Assembly (NCBI RefSeq): GCF_007830295.1
Contig: NZ_VLKC01000001.1
Coordinates: 637,465 to 701,464, forward strand
DNA length: 64,000 nucleotides
Origin: Sporomusa sp. KB1
GTDB taxonomy: Bacteria; Bacillota; Negativicutes; Sporomusales; Sporomusaceae
Reading direction: 5' to 3'
Shown: positions 1 through 8,438 of the stretch, in pieces
Layout of the letters: each line of letters begins with the position of its first letter
Numbering within the stretch: position 1 is the first letter of the stretch
Program-made: the position numbers and the translations under genes
The notes under the pieces: generated by a model
What the model saw: only the letters and a program-made list of their open reading frames with translations
What the model was told of the DNA's origin: nothing
Database searches by the model: none

Positions 1-272
1 CCGCCCACAACGGTAATAAAGTCGCTTGGTGCCGAAGTACGCACCTCAAATGCTAACCCGCCCGCAGCATAGATTGCCTCTTTCATTTTTTTTGCTATAT
101 CGTCAAGATGACTAAAACAGATTGCTAGATTTGAAGAAGAATTCACGATCGCGATTTTTGGTCTTTTCATTTCCTCGTCTGTGATTCCAAGCGCCCTCCA
201 CATTGTTCGCCGTGTTGCCCACCGTGGACTGCCTATAGCAAAATTACTGCGCAATTCTCTTTTCATTTTCAT
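1..272 (-). CDS. IlvD/Edd-family dehydratase, N-terminal part (cut by window edge)
   Basis: The first 90 codons of a gene that runs off the left edge. The start ATG (270-272) follows an AAGGAG site. The product reads MKMKRELRSNFAIGSPRW..., then RRTMWRALGITDEEMKRP and IAIVNSSSNLAICFSHLDD. This is the N-terminal pattern of the dihydroxy-acid / phosphogluconate / sugar-acid dehydratase family, which uses an Fe-S cluster to dehydrate a hydroxy acid. The fragment stops before the cluster cysteines that would help separate IlvD from sugar-acid dehydratases, so the substrate is open. It is followed by fhs on the same strand in the upstream direction, separated by a strong terminator. Confidence 0.8.
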   Translation of the reverse strand, partial: MKMKRELRSNFAIGSPRWATRRTMWRALGITDEEMKRPKIAIVNSSSNLAICFSHLDDIAKKMKEAIYAAGGLAFEVRTSAPSDFITVVG

Positions 273-550
273 TCTTCACTCCTTAGTTATTGAAAATACT
301 AGTAGCTATAAACTCCGATAATTACTCAAACCCTCCTTTATTACCATCTCTGGCTCTAGTTCCCTTTGACCTTATAATACGTGATTGAGCAGATATAAAT
401 CTGTAATTATTCTTACACTTTTGAAAATTTATCACAATTGCACCTTAAAGTGTATGATATGTTTCTTTCATTAAACTAACTGTTATAAGACTATTCATTG
501 CCGCAAATTCAAATTTTAAACAATACAAGAGGTGCGAAATATCCATTGGC
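273..550. other. Intergenic leader of the IlvD/Edd gene
   Basis: AT-rich, no convincing gene. On the minus strand it holds the IlvD/Edd ribosome-binding site (about 278-286) and AT-rich stretches that could hold the promoter, for example a TATTATAA-like box near 374-381. No riboswitch or repeat was recognised. Confidence 0.4.
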
Positions 551-607
551 AAAATAAACAGAGAACCAGGAACGCCATAATTAGCTTCCTGGTTCTCTGT
601 TTATTTT
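551..607 (-). terminator. Rho-independent terminator after fhs
   Basis: Perfect 22-bp inverted repeat (551-572 and 586-607) with a 13-nt loop, ending in a T-rich stretch on the minus strand. It lies just downstream of the fhs stop codon. The arms are symmetric enough to work in both directions. Confidence 0.85.
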
Positions 608-622
608 GTATGCTTAGGGAAG

Positions 623-2290
623 TTAAAACAACCCTACAATCTTACCGCTATTATCAATATCCATCTTAATGGCGGAAGGCTCTTTCGGCAGCCCCGGCAT
701 GGTCATAATATCGCCAGTAATGGCCACTAAAAAACCTGCGCCGGCAGCAACTCTTATTTCGCGAACAGTAATGGTAAAGCCGGTTGGACGTCCCATTTTA
801 GTCATATCATCACTCAAGGAATACTGGGTCTTAGCCATACAAATTGGGGTTTTATCAAAGCCCAGAGCAGTCAGTTCCTTAACTGTTTTCTCTGCCGCAG
901 CAGTGTAGTTTACACCGTCAGCGCCGTAAATTTTGGTGGCGATAGCCGCAATTTTATCTTTTATCGGAGCTTGTTCATCATAAGCAAAAGTAAAATTATT
1001 GGGTTTCTCACAGGCAGCCAGCACTTTTTCCGCCAGTGCCTGTCCGCCTAAGCTGCCTTTAGCCCATACTTCAGATAATGCTACCTCGGCACCCATTGCA
1101 TTGCATTTTTCTTCAACAAAGCCTAACTCTTTAGCAGTGTCGGTTGGAAATGCATTGATAGCTACTACTGCTGGCAGGCCAAATTGCTGAATATTTTCGA
1201 TATGTTTGGTAAGGTTGGCAAGTCCTTTTTCCAGTGCCGCCATGTTTTCGCCAGCCAGCTCATTCTTGGGAACACCGCCATGCATCTTGAGGGCACGAAC
1301 GGTAGCCACAATAACAACTGCACTGGGCTTGAAACCAGCAAACCGGCATTTAATATCAAGGAACTTTTCCGCACCTAAGTCAGCACCGAAACCTGCTTCA
1401 GTAACGCAGTAATCAGCCAGTTTAAGCGCATATTTCGTAGCAGATACGCTGTTGCAGCCATGGGCAATATTAGCAAATGGACCGCCATGAACAAAAGCAG
1501 GAGTGTTTTCCAGCGTCTGTACAAGGTTTGGTTTAATAGCATCTTTAAACAGCAATGTCAAAGCCCCGGTCACTTTAAGATCCTGCGGAGTTACCGGTTT
1601 GCCTTCATAGGTATAGGCAACAATAATCCGGCTAATTCTTTCCTTCATATCATCCAGGTCTTTAGCCAAACAGAGAATGGCCATCATTTCAGAGGCTACT
1701 GTAATATCAAAACCGGTTTCCCGGGGTACACCATTGGCCTTGCCGCCAAGTCCGCAAACAATATTCCGCAAAGCGCGTTCATTAAGATCAACCACCCGTC
1801 TCCAGGTAATACGGCGGGAATCAATGCCGAGAGCATTTCCATGATGAAGATGATTGTCAATAATGGCAGCTAATAGGTTATGCGCCGTAGTAATGGCATG
1901 AAAATCACCGGTAAAGTGAAGATTGATATCTTCCATTGGCACAACCTGAGCATAACCGCCGCCAGCTGCACCGCCTTTAACGCCAAAACAAGGACCCAAA
2001 GATGGTTCTCTAAGAGCAATAACGACTTTCTTACCTTTTCGCCGCAAAGAATCACCAAGTCCTACCGTTGTTGTTGTTTTACCTTCACCGGCAGGAGTAG
2101 GGTTAATGGCAGTAACCAAAATGAGTTTGCCGTTAGGCTTATCTTTAATCCGTTCCCACGTTGTAAGAGATACTTTTGTTTTGTAATTGCCGTAGAGTTC
2201 CAATTCCTCGGCAGGAATCATTAATTCCTTAGCCACCTCGGCGATTGGATTCATCTTGGCTTCTTGCGCAATTTCGACATCACTTTTCAT
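623..2290 (-). CDS. fhs: Formate--tetrahydrofolate ligase
   Basis: 555 residues, full length for the family. Catalyses ATP-dependent formation of 10-formyl-THF from formate, the second step of the methyl branch of the Wood-Ljungdahl pathway in acetogens and a one-carbon entry point elsewhere. The P-loop [13 protein letters not shown] lies at residues 63-75, and the family sequences [21 protein letters not shown] and [16 protein letters not shown] follow. The start has an AAGGAGG site 7 nt upstream. It stands alone, not with other Wood-Ljungdahl genes, but directly follows a small zinc-ribbon gene (2333-2500) and may be co-transcribed with it. Confidence 0.97.
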   Translation of the reverse strand: MKSDVEIAQEAKMNPIAEVAKELMIPAEELELYGNYKTKVSLTTWERIKDKPNGKLILVTAINPTPAGEGKTTTTVGLGDSLRRKGKKVVIALREPSLGPCFGVKGGAAGGGYAQVVPMEDINLHFTGDFHAITTAHNLLAAIIDNHLHHGNALGIDSRRITWRRVVDLNERALRNIVCGLGGKANGVPRETGFDITVASEMMAILCLAKDLDDMKERISRIIVAYTYEGKPVTPQDLKVTGALTLLFKDAIKPNLVQTLENTPAFVHGGPFANIAHGCNSVSATKYALKLADYCVTEAGFGADLGAEKFLDIKCRFAGFKPSAVVIVATVRALKMHGGVPKNELAGENMAALEKGLANLTKHIENIQQFGLPAVVAINAFPTDTAKELGFVEEKCNAMGAEVALSEVWAKGSLGGQALAEKVLAACEKPNNFTFAYDEQAPIKDKIAAIATKIYGADGVNYTAAAEKTVKELTALGFDKTPICMAKTQYSLSDDMTKMGRPTGFTITVREIRVAAGAGFLVAITGDIMTMPGLPKEPSAIKMDIDNSGKIVGLF

Positions 2291-2332
2291 AAATAATCCT
2301 CCTTGTATGCTGTATTACTTATTTAGTTAATT

Positions 2333-2500
2333 TTAGCCCTCTGCCCTATCAGCCACCGCTGTGGTTGATCCATGAACTCCGCATAACGGACACATCCAGG
2401 TCTGTACTATTAATTGTATTTCTTTGTCGTCAAAATTGTATTTAACTGTACTAATTTTGGAGGTTTTTTCCTCATGTTCACACCACAAAGACCGATTCAT
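2333..2500 (-). CDS. Small zinc-ribbon-like protein (55 aa)
   Basis: A 55-codon gene found by reading the gap upstream of fhs. ATG (2498-2500) is preceded by GGGAGG at 7-nt spacing, and the stop lies 42 nt before the fhs start. The product has a Cys-Glu-His pair near the N-terminus (MNRSLWCEHEE) and a CPLCG knuckle at about residues 37-41 (TWMCPLCGVHG), i.e. four potential metal ligands. Such small zinc-ribbon proteins usually bind nucleic acid or protein, but no specific family is recognised. Same strand and tight spacing suggest co-transcription with fhs. The function is unknown. Confidence 0.65.
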   Translation of the reverse strand: MNRSLWCEHEEKTSKISTVKYNFDDKEIQLIVQTWMCPLCGVHGSTTAVADRAEG

Positions 2501-2640
2501 ATTAGGGCCTCCCTTACCATTTTTTTAAGCGATTTTTTAATTTCAATACCTTTATTTGAGCATTGCTACTGTTTGTATTGTATCGGATTACTCATTAAAT
2601 TCGCATAAAATTCATAACTTTGCCTATTACAAAAACATAA

Positions 2641-2670
2641 AAAACACCAACTTATCACAGTTGGTGTTTT
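2641..2670 (-). terminator. Terminator of the two-component operon
   Basis: 11-bp perfect stem (2641-2651 / 2660-2670), 8-nt loop, T-run on the minus strand. The response-regulator stop codon sits inside the hairpin. Confidence 0.85.
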
Positions 2671-3371
2671 TCGACTTCCTTATTAGAAATCATATAACCT
2701 ACCCCAGGGTAGGTTACTATCAAGCCGCCCTCGTAATCCGCGTGTTTGATTTTTTGACGGATACGGGCTATGGCTACCCGCAGGTATTCAACCTCATCCC
2801 GGTACTCACTGCCCCATACATCACTTAGAAGTTGTTCATGTGTCAATACTTTGCCCACATTGGCCATTAATAACGAAAATAGACCATATTCTGTTTCGGT
2901 GAGTTTTAGTTCTGTATTGCCTAGCCAAACTCGTCGCTGAGCCAGGTTAAGCGTAACCTCGCCATTTTTTATTTCGCTTGCTGAATAGTTATTAGCTATC
3001 CGCTTGGCAGAACGGCGTAAAACAGCCTGAACTCTGGCAAAAAGCTCGTCAAGGGAGAAAGGTTTTGTAAGATAATCATCGGCTCCCATGTTGAGTCCCT
3101 GCACTTTGTCAGTTGAATTGCCCCGCGCCGTTAAAATAATAACCGGCACATCAGAAAATGTTCGCAGTCTTTTTAATAATGTAAAACCATCCATCCCTGG
3201 CATCATGATATCCAGCAGAATGAGTTCCGGATCTAATAAATCAATGTTTTCCAGCGCCTCCGAACCATTTAGAAAACTATGCGGCTCATAGCCCAGCGAT
3301 TTGAGATTGGCAGAAATGAACCGCAGTATTTTCGGTTCATCGTCAATAATAATTATTTTACGTTTCTTCAT
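2655..3371 (-). CDS. OmpR/PhoB-family response regulator
   Basis: Receiver domain with acidic pocket (IIIIDDEPKI), phospho-acceptor Asp54 (LLDIMMPG), conserved Thr and Lys (ILTARG, DDYLTKPF), then a C-terminal winged-helix DNA-binding domain with the typical LTETEYGLFSLLMANVGKVL segment. Closest in style to KdpE/PhoB. ATG at 3371 (MKKRK...) is preferred over the upstream start at 3386, which has no ribosome-binding site. It overlaps the end of the kinase gene by 14 nt, so the two are translationally coupled. Its targets are not shown by the sequence. Confidence 0.92.
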   Translation of the reverse strand: MKKRKIIIIDDEPKILRFISANLKSLGYEPHSFLNGSEALENIDLLDPELILLDIMMPGMDGFTLLKRLRTFSDVPVIILTARGNSTDKVQGLNMGADDYLTKPFSLDELFARVQAVLRRSAKRIANNYSASEIKNGEVTLNLAQRRVWLGNTELKLTETEYGLFSLLMANVGKVLTHEQLLSDVWGSEYRDEVEYLRVAIARIRQKIKHADYEGGLIVTYPGVGYMISNKEVEKHQL

Positions 3372-5238
3372 ACTTATCACCATCACAATTGTATTGAGGT
3401 ATTGAAATAGTAAATACGCTCCCTAGCCCTTGGCTGCTTTCCGTTCTGATGCTGCCCCCATGGGCCTCGAGAATCCCTTTACAAATTGCCAACCCTAACC
3501 CTGTACTGCCGCTTGGGCGTGTTTTTCCATTTTCCACACAGTAAAATCGGTCAAATATTTTATCCAAGTGCTCTTTATTTATCCCAATACCATTATCTGC
3601 TACGCTGATATGCACATATTTTTCATCACAGCTGGCTAAAATTTTGATTTGCGGACTACGCTCATTATAACGGATGGCATTTGTAAACAGATTTAACAAC
3701 ACCTGGGCCAAACGAATTCTGTCACCATAGATAAAAGGCAACGTTTTCTCTACCGTTGATTCGATCGTTACTCCGCTGGCAAAATGTTTGGGCAGCTTTT
3801 TAATGGCATTATCCACAACAACACTTGGCCGCACAGGTTCCCGGTCTAAACCAATGGCTTTGGCATCAATCCGGGAAATATCCAGCCAATCGTTAACCAA
3901 TTCCTGAATACGGTCAATATCTTCATGAATTCCTGTTAACATTTCTCGTTTGAAGTCTTCCTCCCATTCAGCGTCTACACGCAACAAGGTTTCAACACTG
4001 CCTTTAATGCTGGTTATGGGTGTTTTGAATTCATGGGATACCATGGAAATCAAATCACTCTTGAGCTTATCAACTTCTTGCGCTTTAGTAACATCCCACC
4101 AAACAAAGCCTTTGCCAATGGTGTAATTTTCATCACTAGTAACAGGAAACGCTGACAGCATCATATATTGCTGCCCATCTCCACTCAATAATTTGAACTT
4201 ATAAATACCATATTTCTGCCTGGCTTGTTTAATAATTTGCCTGTCAGCCTCAGATAACCGACCTGCAATTGCATCAAAAATATATTCTTCCGGCAAGCCG
4301 CGCAGCGTGTCACCGGCAATACCGAGCAGCTTGGCCATACGTCCATTAGCGTACGCTACTTCTCGCCTATTGTCAACTAACGTAATGGCATCATTCATGC
4401 TTTCCAAAACAGCTTTTAAAACAGCATTATTTTTTTGCAGTGTTTGTGACAACATTTCCTTTTGGATAATCATCCCGGCAGAGCAGGACAATGTTTCCAG
4501 GAAATTCTTATCTGCTTGACTTAGCGGGGAATTGGACACTACCAAATGTCCAAAAGTGGTATTGCCTGAGCGAATAGGCTGAATATAGTACCTGTGCGCG
4601 TTTTTATGCCTAGGTCTAGCCGCCGCTTCGTTGTCATTAATGCCGCTCATGTCCTCAGCGAAAGGCCCCATTAAAGATACTACCGGTTTGGTAAGGTACA
4701 AATTTACCTTAACCCCTGACAGCTCAAAAAACTGTCTGAGGCATCCCTCGATAATCTTTGCCCCTCCTGGGTAGGGTGTGGTAGGGGTGATTAACTGATT
4801 TAGTATGGCAAGCTCATGATTGGTTCTCTGTATGCTTTCGGTTCGTTCTTCTACCCGCTGCTCCAGTTCAGCATTTAGCTCAAGTAGCGCGTTCTGGCCT
4901 TCTTTGGTTTTCTGGGCCATTATGAAAAACTGTTCGGCCATCATAGGAAACTCACAGGGGGCAAAACGTGGAAAACTAACCGGCTTAATCTCATAGCCTT
5001 TACTCATTACTTCCTGAATATATTCCACAAGAATTTTGAGCGTATTATTTATCCGTTTTGCATGGAAATAGCCTACCAAAAGGGTGAACACCAAAGTAAT
5101 ACTAATGTTGAAAACTACCGACTCCAATGAGGGATCCTTGGTCTGCATTAGTTGAAGAGTGCTGAGAAAAATTACTGGAATTATAGGGATAACGGCAAAA
5201 GCAATCCAAAGATGGGCTTTAATTGATAAACTATTCAT
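3358..5238 (-). CDS. Membrane sensor histidine kinase (GAF-like, PAS, HisKA, HATPase)
   Basis: 626 residues from ATG 5238, which has a GGGAGGAG site; a longer reading from 5283 would start inside a terminator and is rejected. Two N-terminal membrane segments (about residues 9-30 and 41-60) are close together with only a short extracytoplasmic loop. Then follow a coiled coil (NAELEQRVEERTES), a GAF-like region, a PAS domain (AVLESMNDAITLVDNRREVAYANG), the phospho-acceptor box MVSHEFKTPITS, and the N, G1 and G2 boxes of the ATPase (NLFTNAIRYNE, DNGIGI, GLGLAI). It pairs with the downstream response regulator. The lack of a large sensor loop suggests intracellular or membrane sensing. The signal is unknown. 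Confidence 0.92.
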   Translation of the reverse strand: MNSLSIKAHLWIAFAVIPIIPVIFLSTLQLMQTKDPSLESVVFNISITLVFTLLVGYFHAKRINNTLKILVEYIQEVMSKGYEIKPVSFPRFAPCEFPMMAEQFFIMAQKTKEGQNALLELNAELEQRVEERTESIQRTNHELAILNQLITPTTPYPGGAKIIEGCLRQFFELSGVKVNLYLTKPVVSLMGPFAEDMSGINDNEAAARPRHKNAHRYYIQPIRSGNTTFGHLVVSNSPLSQADKNFLETLSCSAGMIIQKEMLSQTLQKNNAVLKAVLESMNDAITLVDNRREVAYANGRMAKLLGIAGDTLRGLPEEYIFDAIAGRLSEADRQIIKQARQKYGIYKFKLLSGDGQQYMMLSAFPVTSDENYTIGKGFVWWDVTKAQEVDKLKSDLISMVSHEFKTPITSIKGSVETLLRVDAEWEEDFKREMLTGIHEDIDRIQELVNDWLDISRIDAKAIGLDREPVRPSVVVDNAIKKLPKHFASGVTIESTVEKTLPFIYGDRIRLAQVLLNLFTNAIRYNERSPQIKILASCDEKYVHISVADNGIGINKEHLDKIFDRFYCVENGKTRPSGSTGLGLAICKGILEAHGGSIRTESSQGLGSVFTISIPQYNCDGDKYEET

Positions 5239-5260
5239 GTTCTCCTCCCTGCCATAGATA

Positions 5261-5298
5261 AAAGAACCAGGTCTCCGCAACACGGTTCCTGGTTCTTT
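5261..5298 (-). terminator. Terminator after the DUF2284 gene
   Basis: 11-bp stem (5261-5271 / 5288-5298) with flanking A and T runs. It separates the DUF2284 gene from the two-component operon. Confidence 0.8.
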
Positions 5299-5311
5299 TT
5301 AGGTTCTCCTA

Positions 5312-5872
5312 CTACTCTTCGCTATTAAACAGTATAAGTCCTACATAGGACACTGTATTCTTTCCATTATAGTACGGAATTCCACAGGTTTTTTCTAAAT
5401 GAATAACATCAATTCCATAGGCCTCCACTGACGCGAAGGCTTCTTCCGGAAATCGGCAGGGCTCATTATCCAAATAGGCACATTTAGCACAGAATTCGCA
5501 GGAACCTGCATTTAAGGGAAGAACTTTCTGCATTTTATGTTTATTTTTTACACTAGCCAAAATGTCTCGAAACACGCCATCATGAATCTTCTTGGCAGCC
5601 AGCATGCCTTTCCAGTCAAATGAACTTTTCATCTGATGGACAGTCTGGAACAAGAGTCCGTGCGTATACTGACAGGCCCGCGCTTTCAATTCATCAAACG
5701 GTCCGACAGCAGGCGGGCATACCCAATTGGTATTATATTTTCTGCATACATTTTGCTCGCAGGCTTTTCTAAAGTCCGCGACAAATTTGATTTTCGCTAC
5801 CTCGGCAATGGCCGCATGATCGGCTTTAGCTGCTAAGGCATCCTGTACTAATTCTTCATTACTATCAACCAT
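5312..5872 (-). CDS. DUF2284 metal-binding protein
   Basis: 186 residues from ATG 5872, which follows GGGAGGTAA; a longer reading from 5935 lacks support. Cysteine-rich: C-x3-C (EQNVCRKY region), WVCPPAVGP, then CEFCAKCAYLDNEPCRFPEE and a C-terminal CGIPYYNGKNTVSYVGL. This matches the DUF2284 pattern, thought to bind a metal or Fe-S centre. Members are often found near corrinoid methyltransferase genes, as here (UroD-like gene upstream). A 14-bp motif at 5988-6001 is identical to one before the GntR/corrinoid operon, suggesting shared control. The biochemical role is unknown. Confidence 0.85.
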   Translation of the reverse strand: MVDSNEELVQDALAAKADHAAIAEVAKIKFVADFRKACEQNVCRKYNTNWVCPPAVGPFDELKARACQYTHGLLFQTVHQMKSSFDWKGMLAAKKIHDGVFRDILASVKNKHKMQKVLPLNAGSCEFCAKCAYLDNEPCRFPEEAFASVEAYGIDVIHLEKTCGIPYYNGKNTVSYVGLILFNSEE

Positions 5873-5987
5873 GTAAATTACCTCCCTGCTTGCAAGACTA
5901 ATACCATCATTTCCTGGCAGCTTCTGCGTTAGCAAAAATTTTAATGTATTTAATCACATAGCTATCAGCTAGTTTATAAATATTATA

Positions 5988-6001
5988 TATACATCTATAT
6001 A
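5988..6001. promoter_or_regulatory. Putative GntR-type operator (copy 1)
   Basis: tatacatctatata, identical to 12301-12314 upstream of the GntR gene, with further matching flanks. It lies 115 bp upstream of the DUF2284 start. Inference: bound by the UTRA-domain GntR regulator encoded at 11530-12258. Confidence 0.5.
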
Positions 6002-6037
6002 ATATTTGAATACATACAGCTTGTCAAGAATACTTAT

Positions 6038-6080
6038 AAAGTAGCAGCCTGACAGTCAATGGCTGTCAGGCTGCTACTTT
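6038..6080 (-). terminator. Terminator after the UroD-like gene
   Basis: Perfect 18-bp stem (6038-6055 / 6063-6080), 7-nt loop, short T-rich tail on the minus strand. Confidence 0.85.
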
Positions 6081-6107
6081 TATAATGTCGATACTAGTCC
6101 TGTACTT

Positions 6108-7214
6108 TTATTTACCGGTAGCAGCTGAAATCATAGCTTTAACATTCTCTACTTTTGCATTTGGTGGTACGGAACAACCGGAAGAGAGTATGAAGCCGGG
6201 GCCCATATCTTTAACCAATTGCGTAGAATAGTTATATACCTCATCTGGTGTACCCAGTGCCAACTTGGCTGCTGGAACATCGCCCTTAATGCACATCATA
6301 TCGCCAAGGACTTCTTTTACTTTGTAAATATCAGTGGCACTATCTGTTTCAAATATGCATTTTCCTTTTGGCAGAGTGCGGAAGAACTCAAGATCCCGTC
6401 CCCAGTTAGAATCAATATGGATATCGGCTGCCGCCCCTTCTTCGATAATTACATCAATTGTTTCTTTGAGATATTTCCAAACAAAACGCTGCCACAGTTT
6501 CGGCGAGAAAAACTCACTGGCGCCACGAGCTGGAGACATAAAGACAATGGAGGAATTTGTAGCCCTGATTTGCTGACGCAATGTCTCCAGGCTTTCTTTT
6601 TGAATAACATCCAAAACAGCCTCTACTTTATCAGGAATTTTGTAGAGATCATGCATGAATTTGGGCATTGAACGACCGCCGCCGAGCAGTTCCGGAACAG
6701 CTGTAGCAATAATCGGCGAGTAGACCATATAACCGGCATCTTCGAAGTTTTTAACAAACTGAGGAGTTTGCGCTAATTCTTCCATCGTCCGGCCAAGCGG
6801 GTAATGCAGCCGATTTACTAAATAATCCTGCATAAAAGGCGCCCAGCCCTTAGCAAGAATCGTATCATAATCTTCGACTTTCATTACTTCCTTTTCATCA
6901 AGCTGCCATAAGGCATTTTCCGGCAATTCCTTGCCGGGAAGTTTAACATGGGTCATAAATATTAACGGAAACACCGGCCCTGCGGCAAAAACCGAATTCA
7001 TGCCGTCAATATCACCCAGTGCTTTTGCAGAATTTAACATTGTTTGATTCTGCATGGCAAGGCTTGAACAAAAATCAGCCATCTTTACACCCATATGAGT
7101 AGCGCAAAAAGCATCAGCCATTATTATTACCGGTGTTCTATCAGGTTTTTCCAAAGAAATGGCTTTATGAACTCTGGTTTTACGTTCTAAAAGTAGTTCT
7201 TGTGCTGTTTTCAT
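6108..7214 (-). CDS. Uroporphyrinogen-decarboxylase-like methyltransferase
   Basis: 368 residues with the UroD/MtaA/CmuA fold. N-terminal LLERKTRVHKAISLEKPDRTPV, central SPARGASEFFSPKLWQRFVWKYLKE, C-terminal FILSSGCSVPPNAKVENVKAM. True HemE carries different active-site residues and this gene has no haem-gene neighbours. In acetogens and methanogens this branch transfers methyl groups between a corrinoid protein and a thiol or THF-type acceptor. The nearby corrinoid protein and DUF1638 genes fit a demethylation system. The start follows GGAGAG. A 42-bp element upstream (7386-7427) recurs before the SLH porin gene and is a likely LysR site. The methyl donor is unknown. Confidence 0.85.
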   Translation of the reverse strand: MKTAQELLLERKTRVHKAISLEKPDRTPVIIMADAFCATHMGVKMADFCSSLAMQNQTMLNSAKALGDIDGMNSVFAAGPVFPLIFMTHVKLPGKELPENALWQLDEKEVMKVEDYDTILAKGWAPFMQDYLVNRLHYPLGRTMEELAQTPQFVKNFEDAGYMVYSPIIATAVPELLGGGRSMPKFMHDLYKIPDKVEAVLDVIQKESLETLRQQIRATNSSIVFMSPARGASEFFSPKLWQRFVWKYLKETIDVIIEEGAAADIHIDSNWGRDLEFFRTLPKGKCIFETDSATDIYKVKEVLGDMMCIKGDVPAAKLALGTPDEVYNYSTQLVKDMGPGFILSSGCSVPPNAKVENVKAMISAATGK

Positions 7215-7269
7215 AAATGTTCACTCTCCATAAAATTTTATCTTTTGCGGCGAGTTAAGACTCCCGCCG

Positions 7270-7299
7270 ATGTTTCAGCTATGCTGAAACAAGTTCACT
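7270..7299. repeat. 30-bp interspersed repeat (copy 1)
   Basis: Contains the hairpin gtttcagctatgctgaaac followed by a(a/g)gttcact. It matches 28912-28941 at 29 of 30 positions, 21 kb away. The trailing agttcact resembles ends of IS200/IS605-type elements, so it may be a mobile-element scar; that origin is a guess. Confidence 0.6.
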
Positions 7300-7385
7300 A
7301 TCCGATTACTGCATGCCCAGTATTCCCAATGGGTAGCTACGGAGTCTTACGCTTCATATTCATGGTACACCTGTCTGATAATTTG

Positions 7386-7427
7386 GTCAAATTCCTGTAA
7401 TTCCACAAACTATTCCTAATAATCATA
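7386..7427. promoter_or_regulatory. Putative LysR-type operator/promoter element (copy 1)
   Basis: 42 bp that match 9980-10021 at 36 positions, in the same orientation relative to the gene it precedes. It lies in the divergent region between the UroD-like gene and the lysR gene. On the minus strand its end provides a TTGACC -35-like box, consistent with an activator bound next to the -35. Inference. Confidence 0.55.
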
Positions 7428-7514
7428 GATATTTTAGCAGACACTACCTTTTTTGCGTCTGCTATATTATTATTGTAATAGATAGCTTGTCCAATCAAGA
7501 GGAGGATATATACT

Positions 7515-8438
7515 ATGGATATACGCAATTTGCGTTCTTTTATAACGGTTGCACAGTATCTCAGCTTCACCGAAGCTGCCAAACGAATCTATATCGGACA
7601 GTCGGCCCTAAGTAAGCAGATTGCCGAGCTTGAAGAAGAATTAGGCGTCGAATTGTTTATCCGTCACCACCGTTCACTTGAACTAACACCAGCCGGGAAA
7701 ACTTTATTACGTGAAGGCAATAGTCTTATCGTAAAGGTGGGCGAAGTCATTGAAAAGACCCGGCAAGCCCAACGCGGCATACGCGGCAGCCTAAAAATTG
7801 GCTGTTTTGGGATCGAAGGTGTTTTTCTTCCTCATGCCCTGAAACGATTCAAAGCACTTTACCCTCAAATAAGCATAGATGTTCGTATCCTCACCCTCAA
7901 AATGATTGAGGATGACTTGGATCAGGAAGAATTAGATCTTGGTTTTGTTGTCATGCTTGGGGATAATTTAAAACCTTCCCGGTTTATGCAGCGTTTAGTT
8001 CACCGTTGCCCGTTATGTTTTCTTTTGCCTAATAATCACCCTTATGCTGATGAAGCCTCTATTGATATCTCGGTTTTAGCTCAAGACCCCTTTATCCTGC
8101 TTTATGAAACAGAATGCCGGCAGGGATATGACTGGTTCATCGATTTTTGTGGGAAACGGGGATTCACACCAAATATACCCATTAAATCGACTCGTATGGA
8201 AAGTATATATTGGTTAGTGGAAGCAGGTATGGGTGTTTCCTTTATGTTAAAAGATCCAAAGTTAACCCAGACTATTCCCCCTAGCATTTCTATCGTCGGC
8301 ATGCAAGGAGAGGATGCTTATAATAACATTATGGCTACCTGGAAAAAGGAGCACCACAACCCTGCTGTCTCACTTTTTTTGAAGGTACTTGATAATATAG
8401 ATATTGGATTACAGTTACCCTTAGAAAACCCAGGTTAA
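7515..8438 (+). CDS. LysR-family transcriptional regulator
   Basis: 307 residues. N-terminal winged helix MDIRNLRSFITVAQYLSFTEAAKR with SALSKQIAELEEELGVELF, followed by a periplasmic-binding-like effector domain. Strong GAGGAGG site before the ATG. Divergent from the UroD-like gene and convergent with the SLH porin gene, whose 3' end it overlaps by 18 bp. The repeated 42-bp element upstream of both neighbours suggests it controls both. The effector is unknown and may be a methylated or aromatic compound given the context (inference). Confidence 0.95.
   Translation: MDIRNLRSFITVAQYLSFTEAAKRIYIGQSALSKQIAELEEELGVELFIRHHRSLELTPAGKTLLREGNSLIVKVGEVIEKTRQAQRGIRGSLKIGCFGIEGVFLPHALKRFKALYPQISIDVRILTLKMIEDDLDQEELDLGFVVMLGDNLKPSRFMQRLVHRCPLCFLLPNNHPYADEASIDISVLAQDPFILLYETECRQGYDWFIDFCGKRGFTPNIPIKSTRMESIYWLVEAGMGVSFMLKDPKLTQTIPPSISIVGMQGEDAYNNIMATWKKEHHNPAVSLFLKVLDNIDIGLQLPLENPG

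Noticed and set aside
2291..2500. ZTP or THF riboswitch upstream of fhs
   Set aside because: None of the conserved cores was found. The GC-rich structured stretch is explained by the small zinc-ribbon gene.
2655..5238. KdpDE potassium-sensing pair
   Set aside because: The kinase lacks the KdpD N-terminal domains and four TM helices, and no kdp genes are present.
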